Shown: positions 51,710-60,350 of the stretch, one piece after another
How positions within the stretch are numbered: the first letter of the stretch is position 1
How the letters are laid out: each line of letters opens with the position of its first letter
NCBI GenBank assembly: GCA_036378675.1
Contig: DASUWA010000023.1
Location: 1-64,000 of the forward strand
Reading direction: 5' to 3'
From: Acidimicrobiales bacterium
GTDB lineage: Bacteria; Actinomycetota; Acidimicrobiia; Acidimicrobiales; Palsa-688
DNA: 64,000 nucleotides
Notes under the pieces: model-generated
Database searches by the model: none
What the model was told of the DNA's origin: nothing
Seen by the model: only the letters and a program-made list of their open reading frames with translations
Program-made: the position numbers and the translations under genes

Positions 51710-52287
51710 GCGACCTGACTCCCGCACAGCGAACCGAAATCGTGGAACGCCAACTGCGTGAGCATGGCCATATCGATCCCGACGACGTAGACGCCGCCAT
51801 CGCCAGGGCCGAGTCAGCTTCGGGCGATTATCCAAGTCCGGCACTCGGTGCCAGAGTCGTGGCCCGCGCGTGGACCGATCCCAGCTTCCGGGCCGGGCTC
51901 CTTGCCGATCCAGTCAACACTCTGTCCCAGTTCCATACTCTGACAGTGCCAATCGCCGTTCTGGAAGATACGCCATCCCTTCACCATGTCATCGTCTGCA
52001 CGCTTTGCTCGTGCTATCCGAGCGAGCTACTCGGAAATCCTCCCCAGTGGTACAAGAGCTTCGAATATCGAAGCCGCGTCGTGCGCGAACCGCGCGTCGT
52101 TCTAGCCGAGTTCGGCATGGACATTGGGCCAGAGGTCGAACTTCGAGTCCATGACTCGACCGCTGAGCAGCGCTACCTGGTGCTCCCGTTGCGGCCAGTA
52201 GGTACCGACGATTTGGACGAAAACCGGCTCACCGCCCTGGTGACCAGAAACTGTTTGATCGGAACGGGTCGCCCGTTATTGCCGTAA
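51706..52287 (+). CDS. nthA: nitrile hydratase alpha subunit, cobalt type
   Basis: A 193-residue metal-binding subunit. The claw is VCTLCSCYP with Cys98, Cys101, Ser102 and Cys103; Thr after the first Cys is the cobalt-type mark (Fe enzymes have Ser). Two Cys are expected to be oxidised to sulfinic/sulfenic forms. The conserved Arg pair lies in EYRSRVVREPRVVLAEFG. The start is the GTG overlapping the beta stop. No activator/metallochaperone or amidase gene follows, which is unusual. Confidence 0.94.
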   Translation: MSDLTPAQRTEIVERQLREHGHIDPDDVDAAIARAESASGDYPSPALGARVVARAWTDPSFRAGLLADPVNTLSQFHTLTVPIAVLEDTPSLHHVIVCTLCSCYPSELLGNPPQWYKSFEYRSRVVREPRVVLAEFGMDIGPEVELRVHDSTAEQRYLVLPLRPVGTDDLDENRLTALVTRNCLIGTGRPLLP

Positions 52288-52492
52288 CCTGGTGTCAGCT
52301 TACGACCGGTGTGTGTCGCTCATGCCCCAGCACGCTGCGGAGCTGCCCGAGCCTGGAGCGTGCAGCCGGTGTACGAGGGGCGCGGGCTGGTAGCCGATGG
52401 CGCCTGCTAACCTTCGCAGTTCCATCTCACGGCGATCCCGCGTTTCCTTTTTGGGGTGGCAGCGGCTGGTCGTCTAACTCAGGAGTCTTCAG

Positions 52493-53839
52493 TTGTCTTC
52501 ATCTTTCGCCGACCTCGGCGTACCCGCCGAAGCCGTCCGTGACCTACGCGCTCGCGGCATCAGTTCGGCGTTTCCTATTCAAGCTGCGGCCATCCCTCCG
52601 GCCATGGCCGGCGACGACATCTGCGGTCGGGCTCCGACGGGGTCGGGCAAGACCATCGCCTTCGGGGTTCCGGTCGCCGCCAGAGTCGGCCGGGGTCGCC
52701 CAGGAGCGCCGCGTGCGCTGATCCTTGCGCCTACGCGTGAGCTGGCCAGGCAGATCGAAGCAGAGATGACTCAACTGATGGGGAGCGATCGCCGCCGGCG
52801 GGTCGCAGCGTTCTACGGTGGTGTCGGATTTGCCGCGCAACTCAACTCGTTGCGCCGCGGCGTCGACCTGGCTGTGGCCTGCCCAGGACGGCTCAAGGAC
52901 CTGATCGCACGCGGAGCGATCTCCTTGGCCGAGGTATCGATCGTGGTGATAGACGAGGCGGACCGCATGGCCGACATGGGCTTCCTGCCCGATGTCAAAT
53001 GGATCCTCGATCAGGTTCGCCCCGACCGACAGACCCTCCTGTTCTCCGCCACTCTCGACGGTGACGTCGACCAGTTGGTCAGGCGATATCAACGGGCGCC
53101 GGTGCAGGTATCGGTCGAGACCGATCAGCAGGAGTCGACGATCGCTCACCATTGGATCGACGCCCGACGGGAGGATCGCGTGGATCTCGCGGCCGGATTT
53201 GTTGCCGCGCACGGTCCGACCGTCGTTTTCTGCCGTACCAAGCACGGCGCTGACAAGGTGACCAAACAACTAATTGCAACCGGAGTCAAAGCGGCAACTC
53301 TCCACGGCGGCCGGACCCAGTCGCAACGGGAGCGGGCGCTGCGTGCCTTTTCGGGCGGGCGTGCCCATGCCCTTGTTGCCACCGATGTGGCTGCCCGAGG
53401 AATCCACGTCGACGGCGTCAGTTGCGTCATTCATTTCGACCTGCCTGCCACGGCGAAGGACTACCTCCACCGATCCGGGCGTACCGGCCGAGCCGGGTCC
53501 GACGGTGTGGTCATCTCGTTCGTAACCCCTGCCGATCTTGCACCTGCGCGGGTCCTGCAAAAGGCAGTCGGCTACCCGATCTCGCCGAAAAGTGCCCTCA
53601 CGGGCACACCCGAGGCACCACGCGGCGCGCCGGCCACACAGGGCGCCGTCGCTCACACCGCCTCAGCCGCAGCGCATAACGTGTCGGATTCGCGGCGAGA
53701 GCCATCGAAGAGCGCCGGCCGTCCCAGAGGTACCAACCGGCCTCGCAGTCAAGACCCCGCTACGCGAAAGGCGAAGCCAGTAGCTGATCGGGCCACCCGT
53801 ACCGGACGGCCGCAGCGTCGACGTAGCCGCGCTGCCTGA
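52493..53839 (+). CDS. DEAD-box RNA helicase
   Basis: A 448-residue ATP-dependent RNA helicase. It has a Q-motif-like FPIQAAAIPPAMAG, Walker A APTGSGKT (47-54), PTRELARQI, VIDEADRMADMGF, SAT in LLFSATLDG, and helicase motifs VATDVAARGIHVDGV and HRSGRTGRAG. A 75-residue basic, Ser/Pro-rich tail fits an RNA-binding extension. TTG is the start, with CAGGAG 8 bp upstream. The 205-bp leader is long. Placement beside bS18 and csp genes suggests a cold-shock or ribosome-assembly role. Confidence 0.94.
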   Translation: MSSSFADLGVPAEAVRDLRARGISSAFPIQAAAIPPAMAGDDICGRAPTGSGKTIAFGVPVAARVGRGRPGAPRALILAPTRELARQIEAEMTQLMGSDRRRRVAAFYGGVGFAAQLNSLRRGVDLAVACPGRLKDLIARGAISLAEVSIVVIDEADRMADMGFLPDVKWILDQVRPDRQTLLFSATLDGDVDQLVRRYQRAPVQVSVETDQQESTIAHHWIDARREDRVDLAAGFVAAHGPTVVFCRTKHGADKVTKQLIATGVKAATLHGGRTQSQRERALRAFSGGRAHALVATDVAARGIHVDGVSCVIHFDLPATAKDYLHRSGRTGRAGSDGVVISFVTPADLAPARVLQKAVGYPISPKSALTGTPEAPRGAPATQGAVAHTASAAAHNVSDSRREPSKSAGRPRGTNRPRSQDPATRKAKPVADRATRTGRPQRRRSRAA

Positions 53840-53842
53840 CGA

Positions 53843-54361
53843 CTAGGGAATTGCAGCCAGTGTCTGGTTGCCGACGGACTGCGGAGAGTCAGAAGCGTTG
53901 TCCGTCTCTGATTCTTCAGCGGCGTCGTCCACCAATTCCTGGTCAACGGACTGAGCATCTCCGCTGTTCGGTCCACCTTCCCCGACATCGGGTGATGCCG
54001 CCTCGCTCGATCCTGACGCCCGATCTTGTCCACGCCGACCGCCAGGCCGCCGATCGGCGGTATCGCCGGCCGTTGTGCGCACAACGTAAGGCAACAGGGC
54101 CAGTTCCCGGGCCGTCTTGATGGCCGCCGCTACATCACGTTGATGTTGGGCGCACGTGCCCGTCGCTCCCCGGGACTTGATCCGGCCCCTGTCGTTCATG
54201 AACCGGCGCAGGAGGTTCACGTCCTTGTAATCCACCCAAGGTGAGTCCTCTGCGCAGAACCGGCACACCTTAGGGCGCCCGCGCCGAACGCGGCCCTTGC
54301 CCTCCGCGTGGCGGGGCTTGCGGCTTGGCGCCTTCTTAGTGGTCTTGGGATTGCGTGCCAT
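53843..54361 (-). CDS. rpsR: ribosomal protein bS18, paralog 2, with acidic tail
   Basis: A 172-residue protein whose first 100 residues are bS18: zinc-type [44 protein letters not shown] and [10 protein letters not shown]. The remaining 70 residues form a low-complexity acidic tail ([15 protein letters not shown]) absent from normal bS18 of about 80 residues. It starts at ATG with GAGGAGCAGG upstream. It is convergent with the helicase (3-bp gap) and divergent from the second csp gene. It keeps both Cys pairs, so it is not a zinc-free (C-) paralog. Confidence 0.9.
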   Translation of the reverse strand: MARNPKTTKKAPSRKPRHAEGKGRVRRGRPKVCRFCAEDSPWVDYKDVNLLRRFMNDRGRIKSRGATGTCAQHQRDVAAAIKTARELALLPYVVRTTAGDTADRRPGGRRGQDRASGSSEAASPDVGEGGPNSGDAQSVDQELVDDAAEESETDNASDSPQSVGNQTLAAIP

Positions 54362-54613
54362 CCTGCTCCTCTACGTGCCCCCACCATCGAGGGAAATCGG
54401 GTCTTAGCGAATGGGGAGCAGTCAGTGGCTGCCGACAAGCGCCAGAGACGAACCCTATCGCAAGACCTGCTGCTGAGCCCGTCGGGACCGCGCGGCGATA
54501 ATGTTATTGCTGAGGGTTAAAAGCATCGAACGATCTCCCTCTGGCTTTCGCAAGCCACGCCGTGATCCGAGCAACCCCCCGGGTCGATTCAGGCGAAGAA
54601 AGGAGGGGATCCC

Positions 54614-54817
54614 ATGCCAACCGGCACCGTGAAGTGGTTCAACGGGGAGAAAGGCTTCGGCTTCATCACCCAAGACGACGGCGGCCCGGACGTGTTCGTG
54701 CACTTCAGCGCCATCTCCGGCAGCGGCTACCGCAACCTCGAAGAAGGCCAAAAGGTCGAGTACGAAACCACCCAGGGCCCCAAAGGCCTCCAAGCAGCCA
54801 ACGTTCAGGCGCTTTGA
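54614..54817 (+). CDS. cold-shock domain protein (CspA family), second copy
   Basis: A 67-residue OB-fold RNA chaperone: [14 protein letters not shown] (RNP1) and DVFVHFSAI (RNP2). It differs from the copy at 43029 at about ten residues. The ribosome-binding region GAAAGGAGGGGATC is the same in both copies. The 252-bp divergent leader toward bS18 holds no gene. It contains a TTAAAAGC AT-rich patch near 54515 that may be the promoter. Confidence 0.96.
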   Translation: MPTGTVKWFNGEKGFGFITQDDGGPDVFVHFSAISGSGYRNLEEGQKVEYETTQGPKGLQAANVQAL

Positions 54818-55001
54818 GCCCATCCCCTCGCCCGTCGGCGTGTTGAAGGATCCTTGCCGACAGTCAATGCGAGCTAATCACACCCATGGCAGCAACCGTC
54901 CCCGCCGTGCGGGGCGGTTCGCTGCGTAAGGTTCAAGTCCCGCAACGTGGCCAGGGAAACTAGGTGCGGGCGTGACATGGCGGAGGCTTCACCTTCGGCA
55001 G

Positions 55002-55994
55002 TCAGGGAAACTTCCCTATCTCCTTCAGCCATGCCGACGTCCGTCGCAGGCCCGCGTCCAGGCTGATCGGGTCGTAGCCCAGCCGTTTCCACGTCTTCGT
55101 TTCTTGCAGGGGAGTACGCTCCGTGGTCCCCCTGGCCGCCTTTTCGGCGATGGCGAGAAGGGTCGGACCGAACACGGCTACCACTTCGGGATCGTCTGAG
55201 GGCGCCACGTCCAGCACGCGATGCTCAAGGCCGGCGAGTTCGCACATGCGATTGCAGGCCTCGGCGATGCTAACCACGTCGTCCGGCTGGCCATCGAGCA
55301 TGTATCGCTCACCTGCCACACCCTTGTCCAGTGCGAGGATGCAGCCTCTCGCCACATCTTCGGCATAAACCCAGCTCACGGGGAAACGCAGGTACCGCTC
55401 GATGCGCTTCCGAAGAGCAGACAACAAGACACGGTTGAAGCTGGTGATCCCTAGCGCGTTGCTGACTACGGGCGACGGACCGAAGATAGCGCCAGGGTGA
55501 GCGCTGACCACGTCCATGCCACGCGCCGCTCGGGCCATGACGTCTTTGAAGGCTGCCATCTTGGTGACCGTGTAGGGATCGGAACTGGTCTCTTTCAAGA
55601 GCGGTGCGTCTTCGCGCTCGACGCTGCCGAATGTGTCGAAAAAGGTACTGGTGCTCACCGCAACCACGCGACCCAATCCTTCCGCCTCCGCCGCGTCCAG
55701 CAGATGCTTGGTGCCGCGGGCATTGACCGCCTCGAAATCAGACAGGTTCTGGCTGGCTCCGCCGAGCAACGCCGCCGAGTGGATGGCAGCTTCGCAACCA
55801 GCCGCGGCCCGCCTGACGTCCTTCGCATCGGTGATGTCGCCTGTGGCGATCTCCACGCCAAGTGCGGTGAGGGGCGATGTATCCGCGCTGGCTCGGGCGA
55901 GGGCTCGCACCTCGTCGCCCCGCTCCCTGAGCAGACGGCAAATGTTGGCACCTGCCAGTCCGGTGGCTCCCGTGACGAGGATCTTCTGCGTCAC
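55002..55994 (-). CDS. NAD-dependent epimerase/dehydratase (extended SDR)
   Basis: A 330-residue extended SDR. It has the N-terminal dinucleotide motif VTGATGLAGANI (about 7-18), AIHSAALLGG, a Ser in VAVSTSTFFD, and Tyr-Lys in PYTVTK. A substrate domain with SWVYAEDVARGCILALDKG follows. It resembles dihydroflavonol reductase/3-beta-HSD-like enzymes that act on hydroxyl or keto groups of non-sugar substrates. The ATG overlaps the stop of the CMD gene, so the two form one operon. Confidence 0.9.
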   Translation of the reverse strand: MTQKILVTGATGLAGANICRLLRERGDEVRALARASADTSPLTALGVEIATGDITDAKDVRRAAAGCEAAIHSAALLGGASQNLSDFEAVNARGTKHLLDAAEAEGLGRVVAVSTSTFFDTFGSVEREDAPLLKETSSDPYTVTKMAAFKDVMARAARGMDVVSAHPGAIFGPSPVVSNALGITSFNRVLLSALRKRIERYLRFPVSWVYAEDVARGCILALDKGVAGERYMLDGQPDDVVSIAEACNRMCELAGLEHRVLDVAPSDDPEVVAVFGPTLLAIAEKAARGTTERTPLQETKTWKRLGYDPISLDAGLRRTSAWLKEIGKFP

Positions 55995-56590
55995 GAAGGG
56001 TCCACCTGTTCGACGCGGTCCTTGGCATCCTCGTTGACGCTGTCGATCTGGTCAGGACTGAACCGAATGACGGGATCACTCGAGCCGTATACGTCAAGAG
56101 TGTGGATGAACCGGTGCAGGCCCATCGAGTTGGCGCACGCGAACCCGAGCTCGATGATCTGGGCCGCCGTGAATACCTCGCTCAGCTCCCGGTACACGTC
56201 GTCGTCTATGGCGTGATGGTCGGCAGACAGCAGGTCCAGAAACTGCACCGCTAATCGCTCCTGTTCCGTCAGCTCACCCTGTCCGGGCGCCAGCAGGCAC
56301 GCGACGTCCTCATCGGTGATCGACTCGTGCTTTCGCGACTGCATACACGGTTGGCACTCACCCAGCTGCGCGCTCCGAATCCGCAAGAGCTCCAAAATCC
56401 TCCCGCCGAGCAGCGACTGCTGCCCCCACACGCTCCTCGCCGTATGCGTCATCAAGATCTGCTGCGTCTTGTAGGCGAAAATCTGTAACGGGATCGGAGT
56501 GGCATACATCCCGCTCGTAACGCCTTCTTCGATGATGCGCCGGGGCTCCGGCGCGAGCTCGTCTAGCGGAATTGGCTCGATTCGCGGCAC
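55991..56590 (-). CDS. carboxymuconolactone decarboxylase-family (AhpD-like) protein
   Basis: A 199-residue all-helical CMD protein. The redox pair Cys79/Cys82 with His88 lies in GECQPCMQSRKH, the AhpD-type motif, preceded by LLRIRSAQ. Such proteins act as peroxidase partners or lactone decarboxylases. With the motif intact, a thiol redox role is likelier than decarboxylation. A coupled ATGA overlap leads into the epimerase gene. The start has only a weak upstream site. Confidence 0.88.
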   Translation of the reverse strand: MPRIEPIPLDELAPEPRRIIEEGVTSGMYATPIPLQIFAYKTQQILMTHTARSVWGQQSLLGGRILELLRIRSAQLGECQPCMQSRKHESITDEDVACLLAPGQGELTEQERLAVQFLDLLSADHHAIDDDVYRELSEVFTAAQIIELGFACANSMGLHRFIHTLDVYGSSDPVIRFSPDQIDSVNEDAKDRVEQVDPS

Positions 56591-56693
56591 GAAAACCTCA
56601 TTTCTTCCGGCGGGCCGAGAATAGCATTTTCAGCGGTCCGCCGGACCTGCCGATACGTCCATTCATCCCATCTCGGTCTGAAGCTCGGCCTGG

Positions 56694-57479
56694 TCACCTG
56701 TCGGAGCTGTCAACGTGGGCGGACATCCCCCCGTCGATCGTGAACGTCTGCCCTGTGATGTATCGGGACTTGTCCGACGCCAGGAACAGCACCAGCTCAG
56801 CCACGTCCTGCGGCGTACCCACAAATGGCGTCAGGGTGGCGCGACCCAACCCCTGCAGCATCTGCGGTGTTAGGTGGGCCTTGACGGCGTCGGTAATGAT
56901 CAGTCCAGGCACGATCGTGTTGACCCTCACACCAACTTTTCCATGGCTCGTGGCGGTGTACATGGTCAAGGCGTGAACGCCGGCCTTAGAAACGCCGTAT
57001 GCGGTACGGGTCCGATCACCACGGAACGCGGCCCCCGACGACATGTTGATGATCGAGCCCCCGCCGGCGGCCACCATGTGTGGGACGACGTGCTTCGACA
57101 TCAGCATCTGACTACGGAGATTCACGTTCAGCGTCCGATCCCACACCTCGACGTCGAGCTCGATCACGGTGGTGTCTCGGGAGAGGAAGTCCGAGTCGGT
57201 CAGGGCAGCATTGTTGTGGAGCACATCGATCCGGCCGAACCGCCTTCCGATCTCAGCGACCGCCGCCCGGACGGACACCTCGTCGGAAAGATCCGTGTGG
57301 ATCACGCATGCAGCTCCACCTGTCGACTCTATCTCTGCCGCGACAAGATCGGCTCGTGGCCCATCGATGTCCAAGACTGCGACCCGCGCTCCTTGCGCAG
57401 CCAATGTCCGAGCCGTAGCTGCGCCGATCCCCCCGCCGCCACCGGTGACGATGGCGACCCTTCCCTCTAGCAGTCCCAC
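56694..57479 (-). CDS. short-chain dehydrogenase/reductase
   Basis: A 261-residue classical SDR with TGGGGGIG (12-19), HNNAALTD in place of NNAG, catalytic Ser in NMSSGAAF and the Tyr-Lys pair in AYGVSK, ending in TFTIDGGMSA. NAD(H) is suggested by the Asp in AVLDIDG. It is 103 bp upstream of the CMD-epimerase genes on the same strand and may share their transcript. Confidence 0.9.
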   Translation of the reverse strand: MGLLEGRVAIVTGGGGGIGAATARTLAAQGARVAVLDIDGPRADLVAAEIESTGGAACVIHTDLSDEVSVRAAVAEIGRRFGRIDVLHNNAALTDSDFLSRDTTVIELDVEVWDRTLNVNLRSQMLMSKHVVPHMVAAGGGSIINMSSGAAFRGDRTRTAYGVSKAGVHALTMYTATSHGKVGVRVNTIVPGLIITDAVKAHLTPQMLQGLGRATLTPFVGTPQDVAELVLFLASDKSRYITGQTFTIDGGMSAHVDSSDR

Positions 57480-57544
57480 ATCGGAAGGCTACCGATCGGA
57501 TTGTCGGGGAAGGTGATTCGACGACAACGCCCCCCTGTTCACTC

Positions 57545-58201
57545 CTATCCCTGGTATTCCGATGCGAACAGGTAGCTAACGGCCAGGCTCCGATACGGCC
57601 GCCATCGATCCGAGAGCTCGACCAACTCCTCGTCGGTCGGCAAATGGTCGAACCCGTACTCTCGCTGGATGGTGTGCCTGAGAGCCAGGTCGCCGGTGAG
57701 GAACACGTCGGGCCGGTCCAGGGCGATCAGCAAGAAGCCGCGTGCTGTCCAGGGCCCGATCCCGGGGACCTCGGTGAGCGCGGCTTCTACCTCTTCGTCG
57801 GTCATACGCGCGAACGCCTTTTCGCTTAGCCGTCCGTCGACGAACCTCTCCGCGAGAGCTCGTATGGTCTCGCCCTTGCGAGCCGAAAAGCCGCTGTCCC
57901 TCAGGACTTTCGCGTCGGCCGCGAGCAGTTCGGCCGGCGAGGGCATGTGGCCGCCGAAGTGGTCCTCTAAATGCGAGATGATCGCTCGGGTGGAGGCGAC
58001 GGAGAGCTGCTGGCCGGCGATACCGAAGATAAGCGACGCGAAGGCGTCTAGCGGAGGAAGCTCCTCCATCCACGCGCGGGGACGGAAGTCCGGCCTCGCG
58101 TCGATCAGCTTCCCGAGGACCGGGTCCGCCTGCTTGAGGTACTCGCGTGCCTCAGGATCGGCAGCTGCGGCTCGCTTTCGGTGTTGGGTAGCCACGGTCA
58201 T
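57545..58201 (-). CDS. AlkA-type DNA-3-methyladenine glycosylase
   Basis: A 218-residue HhH-GPD base-excision enzyme that removes alkylated bases. It has SLIFGIAGQQLSVASTRAI, the helix-hairpin-helix LTEVPGIGPWTARGFLLIAL, and the catalytic Asp in FLTGDLALRHTI. It lacks the N-terminal AlkA domain of the E. coli enzyme, which is common in actinobacterial and yeast Mag-like forms. The ATG is the first of the frame. A single gene, not linked to the redox genes by function. Confidence 0.9.
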   Translation of the reverse strand: MTVATQHRKRAAAADPEAREYLKQADPVLGKLIDARPDFRPRAWMEELPPLDAFASLIFGIAGQQLSVASTRAIISHLEDHFGGHMPSPAELLAADAKVLRDSGFSARKGETIRALAERFVDGRLSEKAFARMTDEEVEAALTEVPGIGPWTARGFLLIALDRPDVFLTGDLALRHTIQREYGFDHLPTDEELVELSDRWRPYRSLAVSYLFASEYQG

Positions 58202-58295
58202 CCTCCCTGAGGCACGACGTCTGCCTTCACATTGTCCTGCCGTTCAACGCCGTTCGGGTGCGAGTTGCTTCCCGTGATGCGCTTCGCCTTCCCGG

Positions 58296-59555
58296 TCATC
58301 GCGGTGGCTGGTTCCTGACGGCTTTGCCCGGCCGGCGACGGCTTAGTAGCAACCAGCCTGAGACGGTCACTCCAACCCCAACAAAGATGGCGAAGGCAAG
58401 CACCGTGTTGGGGACGCCCGCTTTCTGGTTGAGTGCGATCCCGGCTCCGACCACGGGAACGGAAAGTCCCACGTAGAGGGCGATGAGCAGCGCCGATGTC
58501 ATAGCTAGCCGGTCTTGAGGGGCGCTTGCTTCGAGGACGATTCCCGTGGTCCCTTTGAATACCGCTCCGGCACCCCCGCCAATCAGGGCGCCCCCGACGA
58601 GGAACAACGCCAGGCTAGGGGTCGAGAGACGCACTGAAACCACTAGGAGGACGAGACCTGCCAGCATCGAGACGGTACCCACCGCGAGCACGCGGGGTGC
58701 CGGCAGCTTTGTCGTGGCCACCTGGGACACCACTCCTGAAGAGAACACGAGGAACAGGGTCGCCCCGGACAGGGCGTGTGACGGATGGTGCAGGGTGGTG
58801 CCGAGGATCAGTCCGGACAGCCCCGCGAACAGGCCGCTCGCGGAGAAGGCGGCAGCGGTCCCGGCGGCTGCTGGGATCGGCAGCCTCGCCGAACTCGAAC
58901 CCCTCGAACGCGTCGGAGCTGTCGCTTTGGGAGTTCGCACACCTGTCTCGGGTACGACCCACAAGCTCACCAACGCGATCGCCCCGAGGACGATGAACAC
59001 GAGGTAGGGGAGGGTCAGCTGCAGCTTCCCCCACTGGGCCAGGGCGCCGGCAATCAACGGACCGAGTCCCAGGCCGCCTACGTTCACGGACGTTCCGATG
59101 TTGCGCGCCCGGATCGGGGACGCGTCGGGGTCGGCTCGGAGGCGTAACTCGAGCAGATAGATGATGGCGGTGCCGGCAGCGAGGCCGACCGACGCCCCGC
59201 TGAGCAGCCGTCCGACAATCAGTCCCGGTAGGGCTTTCCACGCGGCGAGCACACCTACCGCGACCATCATCGTCGCCACGGACTCGAGCATGACTCCCCG
59301 CCGACCGATGCGCGCTGCGATGGAAGGAACGGCCAGCAGGGTGGCGATAGTGCTCGCCGCGAAGATCGCGTAAACGACCGTGATCGTCAGCGACGAGAGG
59401 TGATCTCGCGTTCGGTAGAGGCCGTACAGGGGACTCGGCAGTGTCGCGACGGCCATGACAATGAGAAAGGCGAACGCCACGGTCCAGAAACCCGACGTAC
59501 GGCGGCCTTTCTCAGTCGCAAGCGCCCGTGATGCGGATGCGTCGCCGCTGGCCAT
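58296..59555 (-). CDS. MFS transporter
   Basis: A 419-residue major facilitator with about 12 hydrophobic spans. The loop 2-3 motif is AARIGRRGVMLE, and the fourth/fifth span has SGASVGLAAGTAIIYLLELR; a 15-residue basic loop (ATAPTRSRGSSSARL) separates the halves. It is probably a drug or metabolite exporter. The ATG at 59555 has GAGGGAGGAG directly upstream and is preferred to the earlier in-frame ATG at 59591. It is the last gene of the operon isochorismatase-SDR-MFS. Confidence 0.9.
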   Translation of the reverse strand: MASGDASASRALATEKGRRTSGFWTVAFAFLIVMAVATLPSPLYGLYRTRDHLSSLTITVVYAIFAASTIATLLAVPSIAARIGRRGVMLESVATMMVAVGVLAAWKALPGLIVGRLLSGASVGLAAGTAIIYLLELRLRADPDASPIRARNIGTSVNVGGLGLGPLIAGALAQWGKLQLTLPYLVFIVLGAIALVSLWVVPETGVRTPKATAPTRSRGSSSARLPIPAAAGTAAAFSASGLFAGLSGLILGTTLHHPSHALSGATLFLVFSSGVVSQVATTKLPAPRVLAVGTVSMLAGLVLLVVSVRLSTPSLALFLVGGALIGGGAGAVFKGTTGIVLEASAPQDRLAMTSALLIALYVGLSVPVVGAGIALNQKAGVPNTVLAFAIFVGVGVTVSGWLLLSRRRPGKAVRNQPPR

Positions 59556-59587
59556 AGCTCCTCCCTCCGTCTGGACCGTCGCCGCGG

Positions 59588-60349
59588 TCACCAGGCCTTC
59601 ATTCCGCCATCGACCACGAGGTCAACGCCTGTCACGTAGGCGCTTTCATCGGAGACGAGATAAAGGGCAGCATTTGCAATGTCCTCCGCCTGCCCGAACC
59701 GACCTAGGAGGGTCCTCTCGCGCATCCGGCGGCCAAACTCCTCGTCCTCGAGCTCTCCTCGGGTCGAGTTGGTCTCGATGAATCCCGGCGAGACCGAGTT
59801 GACGCGGATCCCGTGCTCGCTGCCTTCCAAAGCGAGCTGGCGCGTCATCCCGATGATTCCCGATTTGTTGGTCATGTGAGCCAGCGATGGCAGGAGCTTG
59901 AAACCGAGAGACCCGTTCAACGAGGCCATGTTCAAAACCACGCCCTGGCTGGCTTTCAGGTGCGGCCACGCAGCCCGGGTGAGGTAGAAGACCAGGTCAA
60001 CCTCGTCCCTGCGGGCGGCGTCCCACTCGTCGTCGGTGAACTTCTCGAGCGGGCTGAAGTGGGATTTCGCTGCGAGGTTGAACAGGACGTCGATCCGGCC
60101 GAATTCGCTGACCGCCAGGTCAACGAGTCTGGTGCATTCAGTGGGATCGCTGAGTCGACTCGGCTGCAGCGACACCATCTGGCCACCGGCTGCCTGAACC
60201 ATCGTCACTGTCCGTTCAGCCGGCTCGACCAGTACGTCGCACCCCACTACGAATGCCCCCTCATGGGCGAAAGTTAAAGCGGTGGCCCGCCCGATGCTTC
60301 CGCCGGTGCCCGTGACGACGCAGACTCGTCCTTCCAGTCGTCCAGACAT
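59588..60349 (-). CDS. SDR-fold protein with Tyr-to-His active-site change
   Basis: A 253-residue SDR with TGTGGSIG (13-20) and VNSVSPGFIETNSTRGE. Two core motifs deviate: NNAG is NLAA, and the catalytic Tyr of YxxxK is His (HMTNK; CAC codon), while Lys remains. The Ser position is present in NMASLNGS. The catalytic mechanism is therefore doubtful, or altered. The ATG at 60349 is one base after the stop of the hydrolase gene. It is transcribed between the isochorismatase-like and MFS genes. Confidence 0.88.
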   Translation of the reverse strand: MSGRLEGRVCVVTGTGGSIGRATALTFAHEGAFVVGCDVLVEPAERTVTMVQAAGGQMVSLQPSRLSDPTECTRLVDLAVSEFGRIDVLFNLAAKSHFSPLEKFTDDEWDAARRDEVDLVFYLTRAAWPHLKASQGVVLNMASLNGSLGFKLLPSLAHMTNKSGIIGMTRQLALEGSEHGIRVNSVSPGFIETNSTRGELEDEEFGRRMRERTLLGRFGQAEDIANAALYLVSDESAYVTGVDLVVDGGMKAW

Positions 60350-60350
60350 G

